DNA of 64,000 nucleotides from contig NC_053390.1 in NCBI RefSeq assembly GCF_905171765.1, positions 135,362,820-135,426,819 of the forward strand. The letters run 5' to 3'. Positions 53,658 to 64,000 of the stretch are shown piece by piece (position 1 is the stretch's first letter; every line of letters starts with the position of its first letter). Below the pieces are notes generated by a model. That model saw only the letters and a list, made by a program, of their open reading frames with translations, did no database searches and had not been told where the DNA came from. The DNA is from Bufo bufo (Eukaryota; Chordata; Amphibia; Anura; Bufonidae). Made by a program: the position numbers and the translations under genes.

Positions 53658-54030
53658 TAGATAAACATAGTCACACTGCATATATTATATTGTATAATAG
53701 ATGCAGTGTGTAGAGATACCAGCAGTGTATATATACGATATGGGAGGTACAAGGTAAAATAGATACAGCGGATAAAGATATGTAATATATCCAGCAGTGT
53801 ACTGATATGTGAAGTACTAGGTATAATAGATGAACTGGCTACAGATATGTTATATATTCAGCAGTGTATAAGGTACAAGGTATAATAGATGCAGAGTGTT
53901 CAGGTATATAGAGCAGTGTACTGACATGTGAGGTACGAGGTGTAATTTATACCTTGTACCTCAGATATCAGTACACTGCTGTATATACTACATATCTGTA
54001 CACACTGCATTTATTATACCACTTACTATC
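53143..54030. repeat. Non-coding stretch: TA-microsatellite and ~60-90-bp degenerate repeats with an inverted segment
   Basis: 53160-53600 is single-copy looking DNA with no supported gene. A TA-run lies at 53618-53654. From 53690 units with agcagtgta, gaggtac(a/g)agg and ataatagat recur (about 53720, 53790, 53860, 53910). At 53940-54020 the same words appear inverted (cttgtacctc, tacactgct, atctattat-like). 54030-54664 has no gene. Confidence 0.6.
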
Positions 54031-54664
54031 TGACTGTCGGCAACATGTGACCTGTGACGTCACAACTTCTTTTTTCCACTCCATTCTACTTTCTACCAGA
54101 AGGCTGTCTCCCTCCAACTCTAGCCTCACTGCTCCTGTCCTGCAAGTCCCAAGTGGAGGTGAGACATTTGAAAGGGGACAATGCTGCTGCAAATGGGTGA
54201 GTGGTTGTCACAGAACAATAATGCTGGTATTTTATACTTCATGGTAATATTTATTTGGTGCCATTGGGGAGATATTTTGTGTTGCAATGTTGTATTTATA
54301 TGATGAAGTTGAGGAGGTAATTTGGTAATGCACGTTGGATGTTGCTCAGAGGTATTTTGAGCTTTCTCATGGCATGTGTTGCACTCATTTTTGAGTTCCA
54401 CTTTTATTTTCTTTATTCTATTGATGGTTTACATAGGGGCATGACTAAGTAAAACTAAATTCATCCCTGCAGTGTGCATTACATGTGCAGTGTGCACTAC
54501 GTGTGCATTGGTGGGATTTGTGTGCCAGGGCTTTTCTGTAATGCCAGTTCAGCCCTGATGGCACAAAATATAACACGCATGTAGTGGGAGGGGCTATGAA
54601 TGGGGCATGGAGGCCCAATTTAGATTCATGCTATGGGGCCCAGTGATTTCTATGTATGCCCCTG

Positions 54665-55020
54665 AGTGCCTCTCCGTGTGGCCGTACCCTTTAGGGAACA
54701 GAATCTTTTGTTTTCTTCAAGTGCCTTTTGTGGAACATATAAAGCAGTTAGTCTCCACACACTAGCTTAGGGAGAACTTTGATTCAGAGATGGAGCCTGC
54801 AGAGGAAATTCTGATAAAAAAAATGCCAGATACAAGCCAAATAATAGCCAGAAATTGTGTTAATCCTCCTTTAGACACATGACAGCTTATTCTGGAAAAT
54901 TACCTGAAATGACAATTGAGAGACTTATATAACCAACTATTCATTTCTAGTATCTTCTCAATATTGCATCAGCTACAATTTTACTACCAACATATTTGCT
55001 ACTAGGAAAGAAGTCATTGT
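54665..55020. other. No gene or repeat recognised
   Basis: Single-copy looking, AT-rich sequence between the hAT-N end and the MITE at 55021. Reading frames on both strands are short and carry no motif. Confidence 0.5.
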
Positions 55021-55534
55021 CTTAGGGCTCATGCGCACAAATGTATTTTCTTTCCGCTTCAGTTTTTTTTGCGGACCGTATGCGGAACCATTCACTTCAA
55101 TGGGTCCTCAAAAACAATGGAAGGTACTCCGTGTGCAATCCGTTTCCGTATTTATGTTCCACAAAAATTAGTGTATGTCCTATTATTGTCCGCAAATCAC
55201 GGTCCAAGGCCCAATTCAAGTCATGGGTCTGTAAAAAATTCAGAACGCACATGGAACACATCTGTATGTCATCCGTATTTCATCTGTATTTTGCAGATCC
55301 ATGCTGTAAAAATGCTATGCCCAGCCCATATTGCTCATGTGTTTGGTGATTAATAAGTTACTGTTTCTGTTTCCGATCCGCAAAAAACAGATCGCATACG
55401 GACATGTTTTGTGGAATAGCGGAATGGAAGAGGACTTAAATCAGAGAGAATAAAAACCTCAGAAACGGAACAACAGATCCGTGAAAAACGGACTGCAAAA
55501 CAAAGGTCGTGTGCATGAGCCCTAAGTCTGGCAA
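55021..55534. mobile_element. MITE with 14-bp TIR (cttagggctcatgc)
   Basis: Left end cttagggctcatgcgcac, right end gtgcatgagccctaag; the terminal 14 bases are perfect inverted repeats. The interior carries repeated gcggacc, tccgtatt and acggac words, as in the partial copy at 1-220. The outer ctta/taag may be part of a TTA or TTAA-like target. No coding content. Confidence 0.8.
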
Positions 55535-55764
55535 TCTGAGTACTGATAAAGCTTTTGGCTTACACTCTATCCTGACATGGGGGATGGCTGCCAAACTGCC
55601 TTTTCTTGTCTTTGCTGTCAGCACAATGCCAATCTATCTTTGGAACTGAACAGAGCTGATATATCTGAATTACTGGTTGCTAGGTATACAGTGTGTTAAC
55701 AACCACAAAGTTTTAAATGGAGTTGTCAAGCAGCATGATCCTAAACACTAATGGCCACCAAACT

Positions 55765-56248
55765 TTAGGCTACTTTCACACCTGCGTTTGGTGCGGATCC
55801 GTCTGGTATCTGCACAGACGGATCCGCACCTATAATGCAAACGCTTGGATCCGTTCAGAACGGATCCGTTTGCATTACCGTTTGTTCATGATAATGCAAA
55901 CGGATCCGTTCAGACTTTACATTGAAAGTCAATGGGGGACAGATCCGTTTGAAAATTGAGCCATACTGTGTCAACTTCAAACGGATCCGTCCCCATTGAC
56001 TTACATTGTAAGTCTGGACGGATCCGTTCGCCTCCGCACGGCCAGGCGGACACCCGAACGCTGCAAGCAGCGTTCAGGTGTCCGTCTGCTGAGCGGAGGA
56101 CAAACGCTGCCAGACTGATGCATTCTGAGCGGATCCGCCTCCACTCAGAATGCATTAGGGCTGGACGGATCCGTTCGGGGCCGCTTGTGAGAGCCTTCAA
56201 ACGGAACTCACAAGCGGAGCCCCGAACGCTAGTGTGAAAGTAGCCTAA
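55765..56248. mobile_element. MITE with 17-bp TIR and dense ggatccg motifs
   Basis: Left end ttaggctactttcacac, right end gtgtgaaagtagcctaa, perfect inverted repeats of 17 bp. The interior contains more than ten cggatccg words in both orientations and several local palindromes (gaacggatccgttc). Non-coding. Confidence 0.85.
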
Positions 56249-57211
56249 GAGCAGGTAAAGTGTCAGAAGGCCAATGTCCTCCATGTTTTTGGAGGATTTT
56301 AGCTTCAACAGTGCAGCTTGAATTACTATAAAATATAATAAAATGATATACTAATACTAAAAATATAATATACTATCATCCTGCTCAAAACTGAAATGTT
56401 GCTTTCGTGTGCTCATCAGCATGGGTGGGATTTTTTAAACATAATCAAATATAGGACTTTTGTAGAAAATATAATAACACAGAGGTTTTATAAGTTTTCC
56501 TCTTCTGTATTTGTTATAGCATAGTATTTTTATTGCAGCTGTAGGCCAGCAGGGAATGCATAGTGGTATTACTTTCCTGGTGTGCATCCTTAAGATATCA
56601 GGCTTATTTTGTTTAGGCACTATAGTATTACCATGGGATTGGCAAATTTCAAAGCAGAATTCTCGTGGCAACAGACAGAAATCTAAGGTTAACGCATAAT
56701 GCAGTTAAGGGGAGGCCATGCAGAACTGAAGATTGTATATAGATCTTGCAAATCTAATCCAGCCAGTATATTGTCATGAAAAAGAGAAGAACTGTGAAAA
56801 CGTGAAATATCAATTTGAAAGAAGCAACATTTTTGCTAAATAAAATTTTATAGAAGTTTCAATCATCAGAAAATATAATAAAATAATAATAATCTGATAC
56901 TTCACATTATTTCTAAGTTTTAAACATGTGATAAGCATTACACACAATAGAAATCAATGAAATGATTGAAATGATTTTTGTTCTCTGTAAATGTCTCTCT
57001 GAAAATGCACTACTTTAATGTGAAATAAATTGTGGGCAAAACAGATAATTATAGCCTAAATGCATCCAAAAATGAAGCATTTTACAGTTAGTCTTTATTA
57101 AAATTCCCTGCCATGTTGTGTTTATGGCCCCTATGCAGTGCTATGTGACTCCATGGTTACAGACTACAAATATACCCCGTATAGTCTAGTCCAGCAAGCA
57201 CAATAGGTCCC
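56249..57211. other. No gene recognised; AT-rich unassigned DNA
   Basis: Low GC, short frames only, no tandem repeat and no TIR found. It may be intergenic or intronic host sequence or fully decayed repeats. Confidence 0.5.
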
Positions 57212-57413
57212 TTAAAGGCGTTTTCCAGAAATAGAAAAACATGGATGTTCTATTACAGAAACAGCCCCACATCTGTCCATGGGTTGTTTCTGGAATTGCA
57301 GCTAAGGTAGACTTCATGGGGTTGAACTGTAGTACCACATACAATCTGTGGACAAGTGTTGATGCTGTTGGAAGAAGCAGCCTTGTTTTACTAATCCTGG
57401 GCAACCTCTTTAA
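57212..57413. mobile_element. Short MITE with TTAAAG-type TIRs
   Basis: Left end ttaaaggcgttttccag, right end ctgggcaacctctttaa, imperfect inverted repeats of about 17 bp (ttaaag, then gtt and ccag shared). Length 202 bp, no coding content. TTAA at the outer right side is consistent with a TTAA target. Confidence 0.6.
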
Positions 57414-58093
57414 TTAGTAACAATTCAATATTAATTTAAAACATGATTTATGTAGAAATAAATAAATAAAATACAAATAAATAGATAAATAACATTGGTT
57501 TGGATTAATTACTTACATTTTACCCGTGCACTCGTATTTTGAAAACCCTACTCTCTCACACAATTGCAACAACAACATATAAGGGCAAAGTCGTATTTAG
57601 GATAAAGGATATGAGTGTATATTTTGGTTGTTGTAGTGCTCAAGTACAGTAGAGTCATGGTGTCTGTATTAAAAGTGACCTAAAAAATTTTCATTTTGTA
57701 TCTCGTTGCTCAATATCATCTCCCTGTCTCTTAAGAAAAATCACAATGTCGAATGGTCCCAGACATTCCCTAGGGTACTTGGCAGGCTAATTAGGGTGAG
57801 CTTAATCACAAAGAATATAGTTGATATTACACTTTTTGTACACATGAGAGTAATGAGCATTCTGTATACAGGCAGTGATTTGTTACTGCAATTTACAGAC
57901 AGCTCCCTGGGACTAATACTTTTCTTTGTTGGAGTTTGCATAAGATTATTAATGATATCTTAACTGTTGAAAGAAATACCTCAATACTGTTGGTAAATAT
58001 TTTTGCCTTTTGAATAAAATGAAATTATTGCAGCCAATATATTGGGTGTGACAGACAAATATATGTAGTAGTAGTAGTAATAATAATAATATA
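57414..58093. other. No gene recognised; ends in a GTA/TAA microsatellite
   Basis: AT-rich sequence without supported coding content. A trinucleotide run (gtagtagtagtaataataata) written here as (gta)n(taa)n lies at about 58065-58091 and adjoins the Tc1 remnant. Confidence 0.5.
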
Positions 58094-59020
58094 CAGTACT
58101 GTGCAAACGTTTTAGGCAGGTGTAGAAAAATGCTACAAAGTAAGAAAGCTTTCACAATTAGAAGTGCTAATAGTTTATTTGTATGAAGTTACGGTTCAAA
58201 ATGCAAAGCAAATTAACAGGAGAGAACTCTAAATCAAATCAATACTTGGTGCGACCACACTTCAAAAGAGCAACAATTCTTCTAGGTACACTTGCACAAA
58301 GATCTGAGATTTTTATAGGATTGCAGTCAGGTGATAATGGTCTTCATTTTCATATGTAGGTTGAATCACAGTTAGAGAGGAACAAATCGAATCCACCAAA
58401 GTGGAAGATCGAATTCCACTATAAATTCGATTCACTGCGAAGCCGAATTTCCTCGTGCTACGTGGGAGCGAATCGATTTAAGCTGAAATAGGGTAAAAAA
58501 ATAAATAAAAATCACACTTACCTCTTCCATTTGCTCGCAAAGGGGCAGCCACCACCATCTTGGTTGAAGATCTCGTCTGAATTCCTGTGTGTGGCGTGCT
58601 GACATAATCTCGGGCCGCATGAGATTTCGCGCCAGATCTTCAAGCAAGGTGGCGGCGGCCGGCCCATCATGAGCAAATGGAGACGGTAAGTTTGATTAAA
58701 TTTTTTCTTATGTTAATTTTACACAGTTTTTACTCTCAGATGCAGCGATCATGTATGAACGCGGCATCTAAAGGATTTGAATGAGGCATCTGAGGGGTAC
58801 AATGATGGGGAGCAGCGCTATTCCAGCTCCCTGTCATTGCACCCACTACTTACAAAAAATATGCGCTTTGTGACAGAGTAATTCGTCACAAAGCAATTTT
58901 TTTTGTAAAATTGGGCGAAGCAGCTGAATTGAATTTTCTAAAACTTCGCTCATCTCCATCAGTCATTAACTGAAACAGACACATCTGTGTAGGAGATTTA
59001 AAACTAGGTGAGGAACAGCC
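58094..59020 (-). mobile_element. Tc1-F: decayed Tc1 remnant split by a hAT MITE
   Basis: Starts with a TIR-like cagtactgtgcaaacgtttt at TA (58092-58093). Sequence 58200-58330 on the minus strand resembles the C-terminal coding region of a Tc1 transposase (gtgtacctagaagaattgtt). It is interrupted at 58373-58958 and continues as gtcattaactgaaacagaca and gaggaacagcc to about 59020. No right TIR. Confidence 0.6.
58373..58958. mobile_element. hAT-type MITE inserted in Tc1-F
   Basis: Left end tagagaggaacaaatcgaa, right end (reversed) tggagatgagcgaagttt, a degenerate hAT TIR pair. The interior has repeated ttcgcgc/gaatcg words and no transposase. It splits the Tc1-F sequence, so it is younger than it. 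Confidence 0.6.
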
Positions 59021-59279
59021 AAGTTACATAATTAGATAGTTGATACAGTTGAAAAAAGACATAAGTCCATCAAGTTCAACCAAGGGATAGGTGGGGACTA
59101 GTGTTGGGCGAGCATGCTCGGACGAACACTAATTTTACTCGAGCGTCGCGATGCTTGGTCTCCACCCCGCTACGCAGCCAATAAACGTGTAGGTAAGTAC
59201 TGCCATTCACTGTAATGCCATAGCCATGTTGGCTACTGACATTGCAGTGATTGGCTGGCCGAAACACGTCATCGGGTGC

Positions 59280-59287
59280 TATATAGA
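59280..59287 (+). promoter_or_regulatory. Candidate TATA box of hAT-4
   Basis: tatataga, 181 bp inside the TIR, followed about 25 bp later by ggctcagtcttagtcaggg. Position matches the TATA-like boxes of the other hAT 5' ends in the window (7624, 22161). Inferred. Confidence 0.45.
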
Positions 59288-59526
59288 ACCCGATGACACG
59301 TGTTCGGCTCAGTCTTAGTCAGGGAGAGCTGAAGAGCAGAAGGGAGAGATAGTGTAGGGAATAAAATAGGAATATTTTAGTTTTTATACTTGTTTTTAGA
59401 CCCAAAAGTCCTTTTAAGGACTATTGTGTGTGGCAGCAATATATATATTTTAGCGCAACCTGCGCTAAATTGCTAAAACTTGTTAGAGACCCAAAAGTCC
59501 TTTTAAGGACTATTGTGTGTGAAAGC

Positions 59527-61781
59527 CAGGGGCGGATTAAGTGCACAGTAGGCCCGGGGCTGTCTAACCAACTTGGGCCCCTCCCTCCATTTTAAGTTTA
59601 AGTTTTTTTTTCTGTATGAAGGGGCTGCGGTGCTTCGTAAGCGCCACTGTCTCTTCCTAGGCCATATGACATCACATTCATCGGTCACATGGCCTAGGTG
59701 CTGCACTGTCCCATCTGAGTGAGTGGGGCTGAGCTGCAATACCAAGCACAGTGCTATCAAATAGACATCGCTGTGCTTGGTAAGGAGCAAAGAGGCTGTG
59801 GTGCTCACTGGAACATTGCGGTCTCCTCAAACAGCTGATTGGTGGGGGTGCCAGGAGTCTGACCCCCACCATCTCATAACTCTGAGTACAGATGTCATAG
59901 CTGTTACCTGCAGTCCTATGCAACACCCCAAATAACACAGTGAACTATTGTGTTATGTGGGGTGTTACATAGGACTGCATGGAACATCTACTTCATTATC
60001 TGCACACAGAAAGTTATCACCATTATCTGGGCTGTTACATAGGACTGCAGGTGACAAATACAAATTTTAGTTCCCAAATGTAAAATACATATGATTATAA
60101 TAAAAAAGACTTGGAGGAGAAGATGAGACGCAGGTCACAATAGTGAGTTAGCTCTACATATAAGGGAATACAGCACCACATACCTCTTACATCCAGTGAT
60201 TTCTCCTGTCATGTAGATCTTCTCCTTCCTCTTCTCCTCCGTTTGACCCAGACCATCATGTCAAATTCTTTCAGCTGCATCTCGTCTCTACAGAGTATGT
60301 TACACAGACATGTTAGATTTCTCATAATTGGGGTCATTTATCAAACTGGTGTAAAGTAGATCTGGCTTAGTTGCCTATAGTAACCAATCAGTTTCCACCT
60401 TTCATTTTCCAGAGGAGCTGACAAAAATGAAAGGTGGAATCTGGTTGCTATGGGCTACTAAGCCAGTTCTACTTTACACCAGTTTTATAAATTATTCCAA
60501 AGGTCCCTATAGTGTCTACAGCAGTTATAATGTCCCCTAGAGTGCCCCCCGTAATAATAACTATATTGTGCTCCATGTAATAATGCCTGTATAGTGTCCC
60601 CTAATAGCAAAGCCCCCACACTACCCCTATATAGTAATTTCCGCCACACTGCCCCATATAGTAATTTTCCTCACACTACCCCCATATAGTAATTTTCCCC
60701 ACACAGCCCCATATAGTAATTTCCCCCACACTGCCCCATATAGTAATTTCCCCCACACTGTCCCCATATAGTAATTTCCCCCACACTGTCCCATATAGTA
60801 ATTTCCCCCACACTGCCCCATATATTAATTTCCACCACACTACCCTATATAGTAATTTCCCCACACTTTCCCCACACAGTAATTTCCCCCACACTGTCCC
60901 CATATAGTAATTTCTCCCACACTACCCCATATAGTAATTTCCCCCACACTACCCTATATAGTAATTTCCCCCACACTGCCCCATATAGTAATTTCCTCCA
61001 TACTGCCCCATATAGTAATTTCCTCCACACTGCCCCCATATAGTAATTTCCCCCACACTGGCCCATATAGTTATATCCCCCACACTGGTGCATATAGTAA
61101 TTTCCCCCACACTGTCCCCATATAGTAATTTTCCCCACACTGCCCCCATATAGTAATTTCCCCCCACACTGCCCCCATCAAGTAATAACCCCCCAAACTG
61201 CCCCCTATTAATTAATTTCCACCCCCCACACTGCCCCATCAAGTAATTTGCCCCCACACTGCCCTCCATTAAGTAATTTGCCCCCACACTGCCCTTCATT
61301 AAGTAATTTGTGCCCACACTGCACTCCATTAAGTAGTTTACCCCCACCCTGCCCCTAATTAAGTAATTTGCCCCCATGGAAGCATTTTCCCCCACTGTCC
61401 CTGCAGTAATATGTCCTCCTCTGCCCCCCAAAGTTGGCACACACACACACACAAAAAAAAAGGCTAATACTATACTTACCTGTGTCAGGAATGGTGAGGC
61501 AGACACGCTTACATCAAAGCCCTGCGGGTGACACTATACAGGCGCGCGATGACTTCAACACGCACTCGGCGCAATGACTTCACCACGCACGCCGCGCTTT
61601 TACCACCACATAGGCCTCAGGCATACTAGGCCTGAAGCCTATGGCGGTGATAGGCGGCGGGGCAGGGAACTATGTGCTCCTGTGCCCCGCCGCAGTATGT
61701 GGGGGTTCGGGTTGGCGTTGGGCCCAGCGATGCCGGGCCCGGGGCAGCCGACCCAAATGCCCCAAATATAATCCGCCACTG
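59527..61781. mobile_element. 2.26-kb non-autonomous hAT with CAGGGGCGGATTA ends
   Basis: Left end caggggcggattaag, right end (reversed) cagtggcggattatat. The flanking 8-mers gtgaaagc (59519-59526) and gtggcagc (61782-61789) match at six of eight positions, and both derive from the repeat gtgtggcagcaatat of hAT-4. Contents: single-copy DNA with small local inverted repeats (for example around 59930-60060), a long minisatellite (60610-61375), then a GC-rich end. No transposase. Confidence 0.78.
60610..61375. repeat. ~25-30-bp minisatellite (cccacactgccccatatagtaattt type)
   Basis: The words ccccatatagtaattt and ccccacactg alternate about 25 times. Units vary (tgccccata, tgtccccata, taccctata) and toward the right change to catcaagtaat and cattaagtaattt. 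The long minus-strand frames here (rich in GKLLYG) are repeat by-products. Confidence 0.93.
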
Positions 61782-62221
61782 GTGGCAGCAATATATATTT
61801 TTAGTGCAACCTGCACTAAATTGCTAAAATTTGTTAAAGACCAAAAAGTCCTTTTAAGGACTATAGTTGTATCTGGCAGCAATATATATTTTTAGCGCAA
61901 CCTGCGCTAAATAGCTTGCAATTGTTTGGCAGCTGCAGACAGCGACATTATCTGCGCTACATCTCCTGTCTAACGTGTGCGCAGCCTAAAAATATCTGTG
62001 AAATCCAGTGTACTTTTTCCGTAGACAGTGTCCGCTGAGGACAGTTACATTACCTCCGCTACATCACCAGTATAACATTTGCGTATCATTCAAGTCAAAT
62101 TTCAGTGTCAGTGTCAGTGCTGGTGGCAGCGACATTACCTGTGCTACATCTCCTGTATAACGTTTGCCCATCCTAAATATCAGTGACATTAATTCAGTGT
62201 AATTTTTTATTAGCCGCTGGT

Positions 62222-64000
62222 GACAGATAAAAAATGTTACATAACCTTAACGGGAGATCCGACTGAATCATTCTTGGGGAGATTGAGGTAATCCTTGACG
62301 AAACACTAACCTGTAAAACAATTGCGATAATGGAACACCAATTTATGCTACCTAATGCCCCTAGTATCGCCACCTTTTATGGATTACCTAAGATCCATAA
62401 AGGGGTAACTCCATTGAAAGGGAGACCCATTGTTTCGGGTAGTGACTCCTTGACTCGTAATTGTGGGATCTTTATTGATAGGATCCTAAGTCGGTTTATA
62501 ACGTCACTGCCGTCCCACACCAGAGACACTATAGACTTTTTGAGGAAAATAGAGACCCTGCATTTTGATTCTGATGGCAAGCATAGATGTCGAATCTTTA
62601 TATAGTTCTATCCCGCATGCCCAGGGCCTGAGGGCCACCTCCTATTTTTTGAAGACTCGGGGTGTCCAATTCGATAGCCACAATCAATTTGTGGTGGATC
62701 TTTTAGAATTTGTGTTAACTCATAATTGTTTTCTATTTGATGGGCACTTCTACCACCAGCTCAGGGGCACCGCTATGGGGAGAACCTGTGCGCCCTCCTA
62801 TGCAAATCTCCTCCTTGGCTGGTGGGAGGATACCTATGTATTTCCAGACAATCCGGCTTGGTGGACAGAGAAGATAGGGTTTTGGACACGTTTTATCGAT
62901 GATGTTTTCCTGATATGGAAGGGAAACCTTAGTGAATTGAAGGATTTTGTGAAAATCTTAAATACCAACAATATTGTCCTATCCTTTACCTATGAATATG
63001 ATGACCATAGGATTACCTTTCTTGATGTGGTGGTGACTAAGCAAGCTGACAGGCTGGTCACCACGATATTCAGAAAACCCACGGCCACCAATAGTTTGCT
63101 ACATTGGTCCAGCTACCATCCTCCGGCCCTCAAGAAGGGCATATCAAAGTGCCAGTACTTGAGGATGAGGCGCAATAGTTGGGACATGGAGGGATTCTAT
63201 CAGGAATCAAGTAAACTTCAGGACAGATTTAAAAATGGGGGATACCCTGCATCTGTCCTGAGGGAAGAATTCAAATATCCTAAGGATCAGGACCGAAATG
63301 ATTTATTAAATCCTAAGATTAAGTCTAGGGGCCAGGATGATAACATCATTCTTATTATTTCTACCTTTGATACAGCAAATAAAGAAATTAGGAATATTGT
63401 TAATGAGTTCTGGCCCATTCTTTGCATGGATCCTGATCTCACTGATGCGATCTCTCCAAGACCGAACATTACCTTCCATAAAGAGCGGAGCCTACGAGAC
63501 AGACTTGTGCACAGCCACTACTCCAGCCCCAAACGGGTGGGTACATGGCTTGATCGCAGGCCTCTGGGAATGTTTAATTGTGGTAGATGCAGAGCTTGTA
63601 ATTTTATTTCTAACACCAAAATCAATACTTGTTCCGTCACTGGGCACAGATATAAAATCAAGGACTTCATTAACTGTAGGAGTAAGGGAGTGGTGTATCT
63701 GTGCCAATACCCGTGCACTAAGGATTACATAGGTAAGACATTTAGAGAATTGCGACGTTGAATATGTGAACACATCAATGATGTTATCAAAAGAAATAAT
63801 ACACCCTTAGGCAATCATGTGGGGGAAAAGCATGGAGGTAAACCTGAGGTCCTTAGGTTCTCGGCATTGGAGCTTGTTAGGGAGTCTCAGAAGAGGGGAG
63901 ACTGGGATTGTCGGATTCTGCAAAAGGAGTCCGAATGGATTTACCGTTTCAGATCCCAGTCCCCCCTTGGTCTGAACGAGAGATTAACTTTTTCGTGTTT
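62222..64000 (+). mobile_element. PLE-D: Penelope-like element running off the window
   Basis: Starts abruptly in coding sequence at about 62222 within hAT-4, so it is 5'-truncated, and continues past 64000. It carries the RT core and most of the GIY-YIG domain. It is the only PLE here with a recognisable RT catalytic core. Confidence 0.88.
62237..63998 (+). pseudogene. PLE-D reverse transcriptase and GIY-YIG endonuclease, two frameshifts and one stop
   Basis: Begins YITLTGDPTESFLGRL; a frameshift near 62285. RT blocks: FYGLPKIHKG (about 62372), GRPIVSGSDSLT (about 62425), a frameshift near 62570, then DVESLYSSIPH (first catalytic Asp, 62586), GTAMGRTCAPSYANLLLGWW (about 62767) and FIDDVFLIW (catalytic Asp pair, about 62893), then ITFLDVVV (about 63015). 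Thumb: NGGYPASVLREEF. Linker Cys pattern CGRCRACNF (about 63580). GIY-YIG: GVVYLCQYPCTKDYIGKTFREL (split here: GVVYLCQYP and DYIGKTFREL), a TGA at 63759, then ICEHINDV and GNHVGEKH, and ESEWIYRF near 63930. No stop before the window end. PLEs use this fused RT-nuclease for retrotransposition; this copy is inactive. Confidence 0.92.

Larger units (their letters stand above)
50031..54664. mobile_element. Non-autonomous hAT-like element invaded by two Tc1 elements
   Basis: Left end cagtggcatagct with nearby gctatgggcccgtggggaat; right end, read in reverse, caggggcatacatagaaatc with ggggcccatag-like wording (atgctatggggcccagtg at about 54628). These are degenerate TIRs of one family. The flanks (agtgtggt, agtgcctc) are only weakly similar. 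50100-50640 has a ~140-bp duplication (gaactgcacagagaatggtg at about 50225 and 50329). No transposase. Tc1-D and Tc1-E sit inside. Confidence 0.55.
59099..62222 (+). mobile_element. hAT-4: 5' region of a BED-type hAT element, cut by PLE-D
   Basis: Left end tagtgttgggcgagcatgctcgg. Then a GC-rich arm, a TATA box (59280), and tandem units of about 85 bp with agtccttttaaggact hairpins (59407, 59496, 61847) and agcgcaacctgcgctaaatt. After hAT-N (59527-61781) the units continue and change to repeats with acattacctgtgctacatc (61940-62170). PLE-D starts at about 62222 before any transposase is reached. Confidence 0.7.

Noticed and set aside
57706..57963. 85-codon plus-strand frame with hydrophobic stretches
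   Set aside because: AT-rich DNA with no family signature, start context or neighbour support.
60627..61506. Minus-strand frames of 64-185 codons rich in GKLLYG
   Set aside because: Products of the 25-30-bp minisatellite; no start context or family.
1..64000. Bacterial-type operons, tRNA or rRNA genes, host exons
   Set aside because: I found none: no clover-leaf with A and B boxes, no ribosomal RNA signature, and no multi-exon host gene pattern that I could support by eye.

Overview
The window looks like vertebrate nuclear DNA built almost entirely of nested transposable elements. I found no host protein gene, no tRNA gene and no rRNA gene. The mix points to a large-genome vertebrate, most likely an anuran amphibian: several BED-finger hAT elements with TIRs of the TAGxGxTGxxCGA type, many Tc1-like elements, Penelope-like elements (PLEs) with GIY-YIG ends, an L1-type LINE and a gamma/epsilon-like endogenous retrovirus. 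The species call is inference from repeat composition only.

Layout. 1-1238: MITE remnants. 1239-6485: hAT-1, with a broken plus-strand transposase. 6698-9236 and 25484-28066: the two arms of a ~2.5-kb inverted duplication. Between the arms lie an AT-rich unassigned stretch, hAT-2 (10252-22422, 12.2 kb, perfect 8-bp target duplication GTCACTGA) and Tc1-A (23583-25222). hAT-2 carries a broken minus-strand transposase and about 6 kb of tandem arrays in its 5' part; a foldback element and a 5'-truncated PLE with a 17-bp target duplication are inserted there.

28.2-48.9 kb: one endogenous retrovirus (PBS of tRNA-Lys type, gag, protease, RT, RNase H/integrase, env with CWIC and CX6CC motifs), split by an L1 (31454-34317, 48-bp target duplication, ORF2 fragment still open), a composite insertion (about 35131-40408) holding PLE-B and Tc1-B, hAT-3 (42052-46312) and Tc1-C (47089-48665). 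Its 3' end is replaced by PLE-C (48937 to about 50010). No 3' LTR is visible.

50.0-54.7 kb: a non-autonomous hAT-like element invaded by Tc1-D and Tc1-E. 54.7-59.1 kb: MITEs and a Tc1 remnant in otherwise featureless DNA. 59099 onward: the 5' part of hAT-4, interrupted by a 2.3-kb hAT-N (59527-61781) and then by PLE-D, whose reverse transcriptase and GIY-YIG region run off the window end.

The most notable observations are (i) a 175-bp tandem repeat inside hAT-3 whose minus strand closely resembles U2 snRNA, sitting where the middle of the transposase is missing; (ii) a recurring hAT layout of TIR, GC-rich arm, TATA box and large tandem array before the transposase ATG, with an unrelated array in each subfamily; (iii) the 2.5-kb inverted duplication; and (iv) palindromic PLE termini with a hammerhead-ribozyme-like stem-GAAAC-GTC signature.
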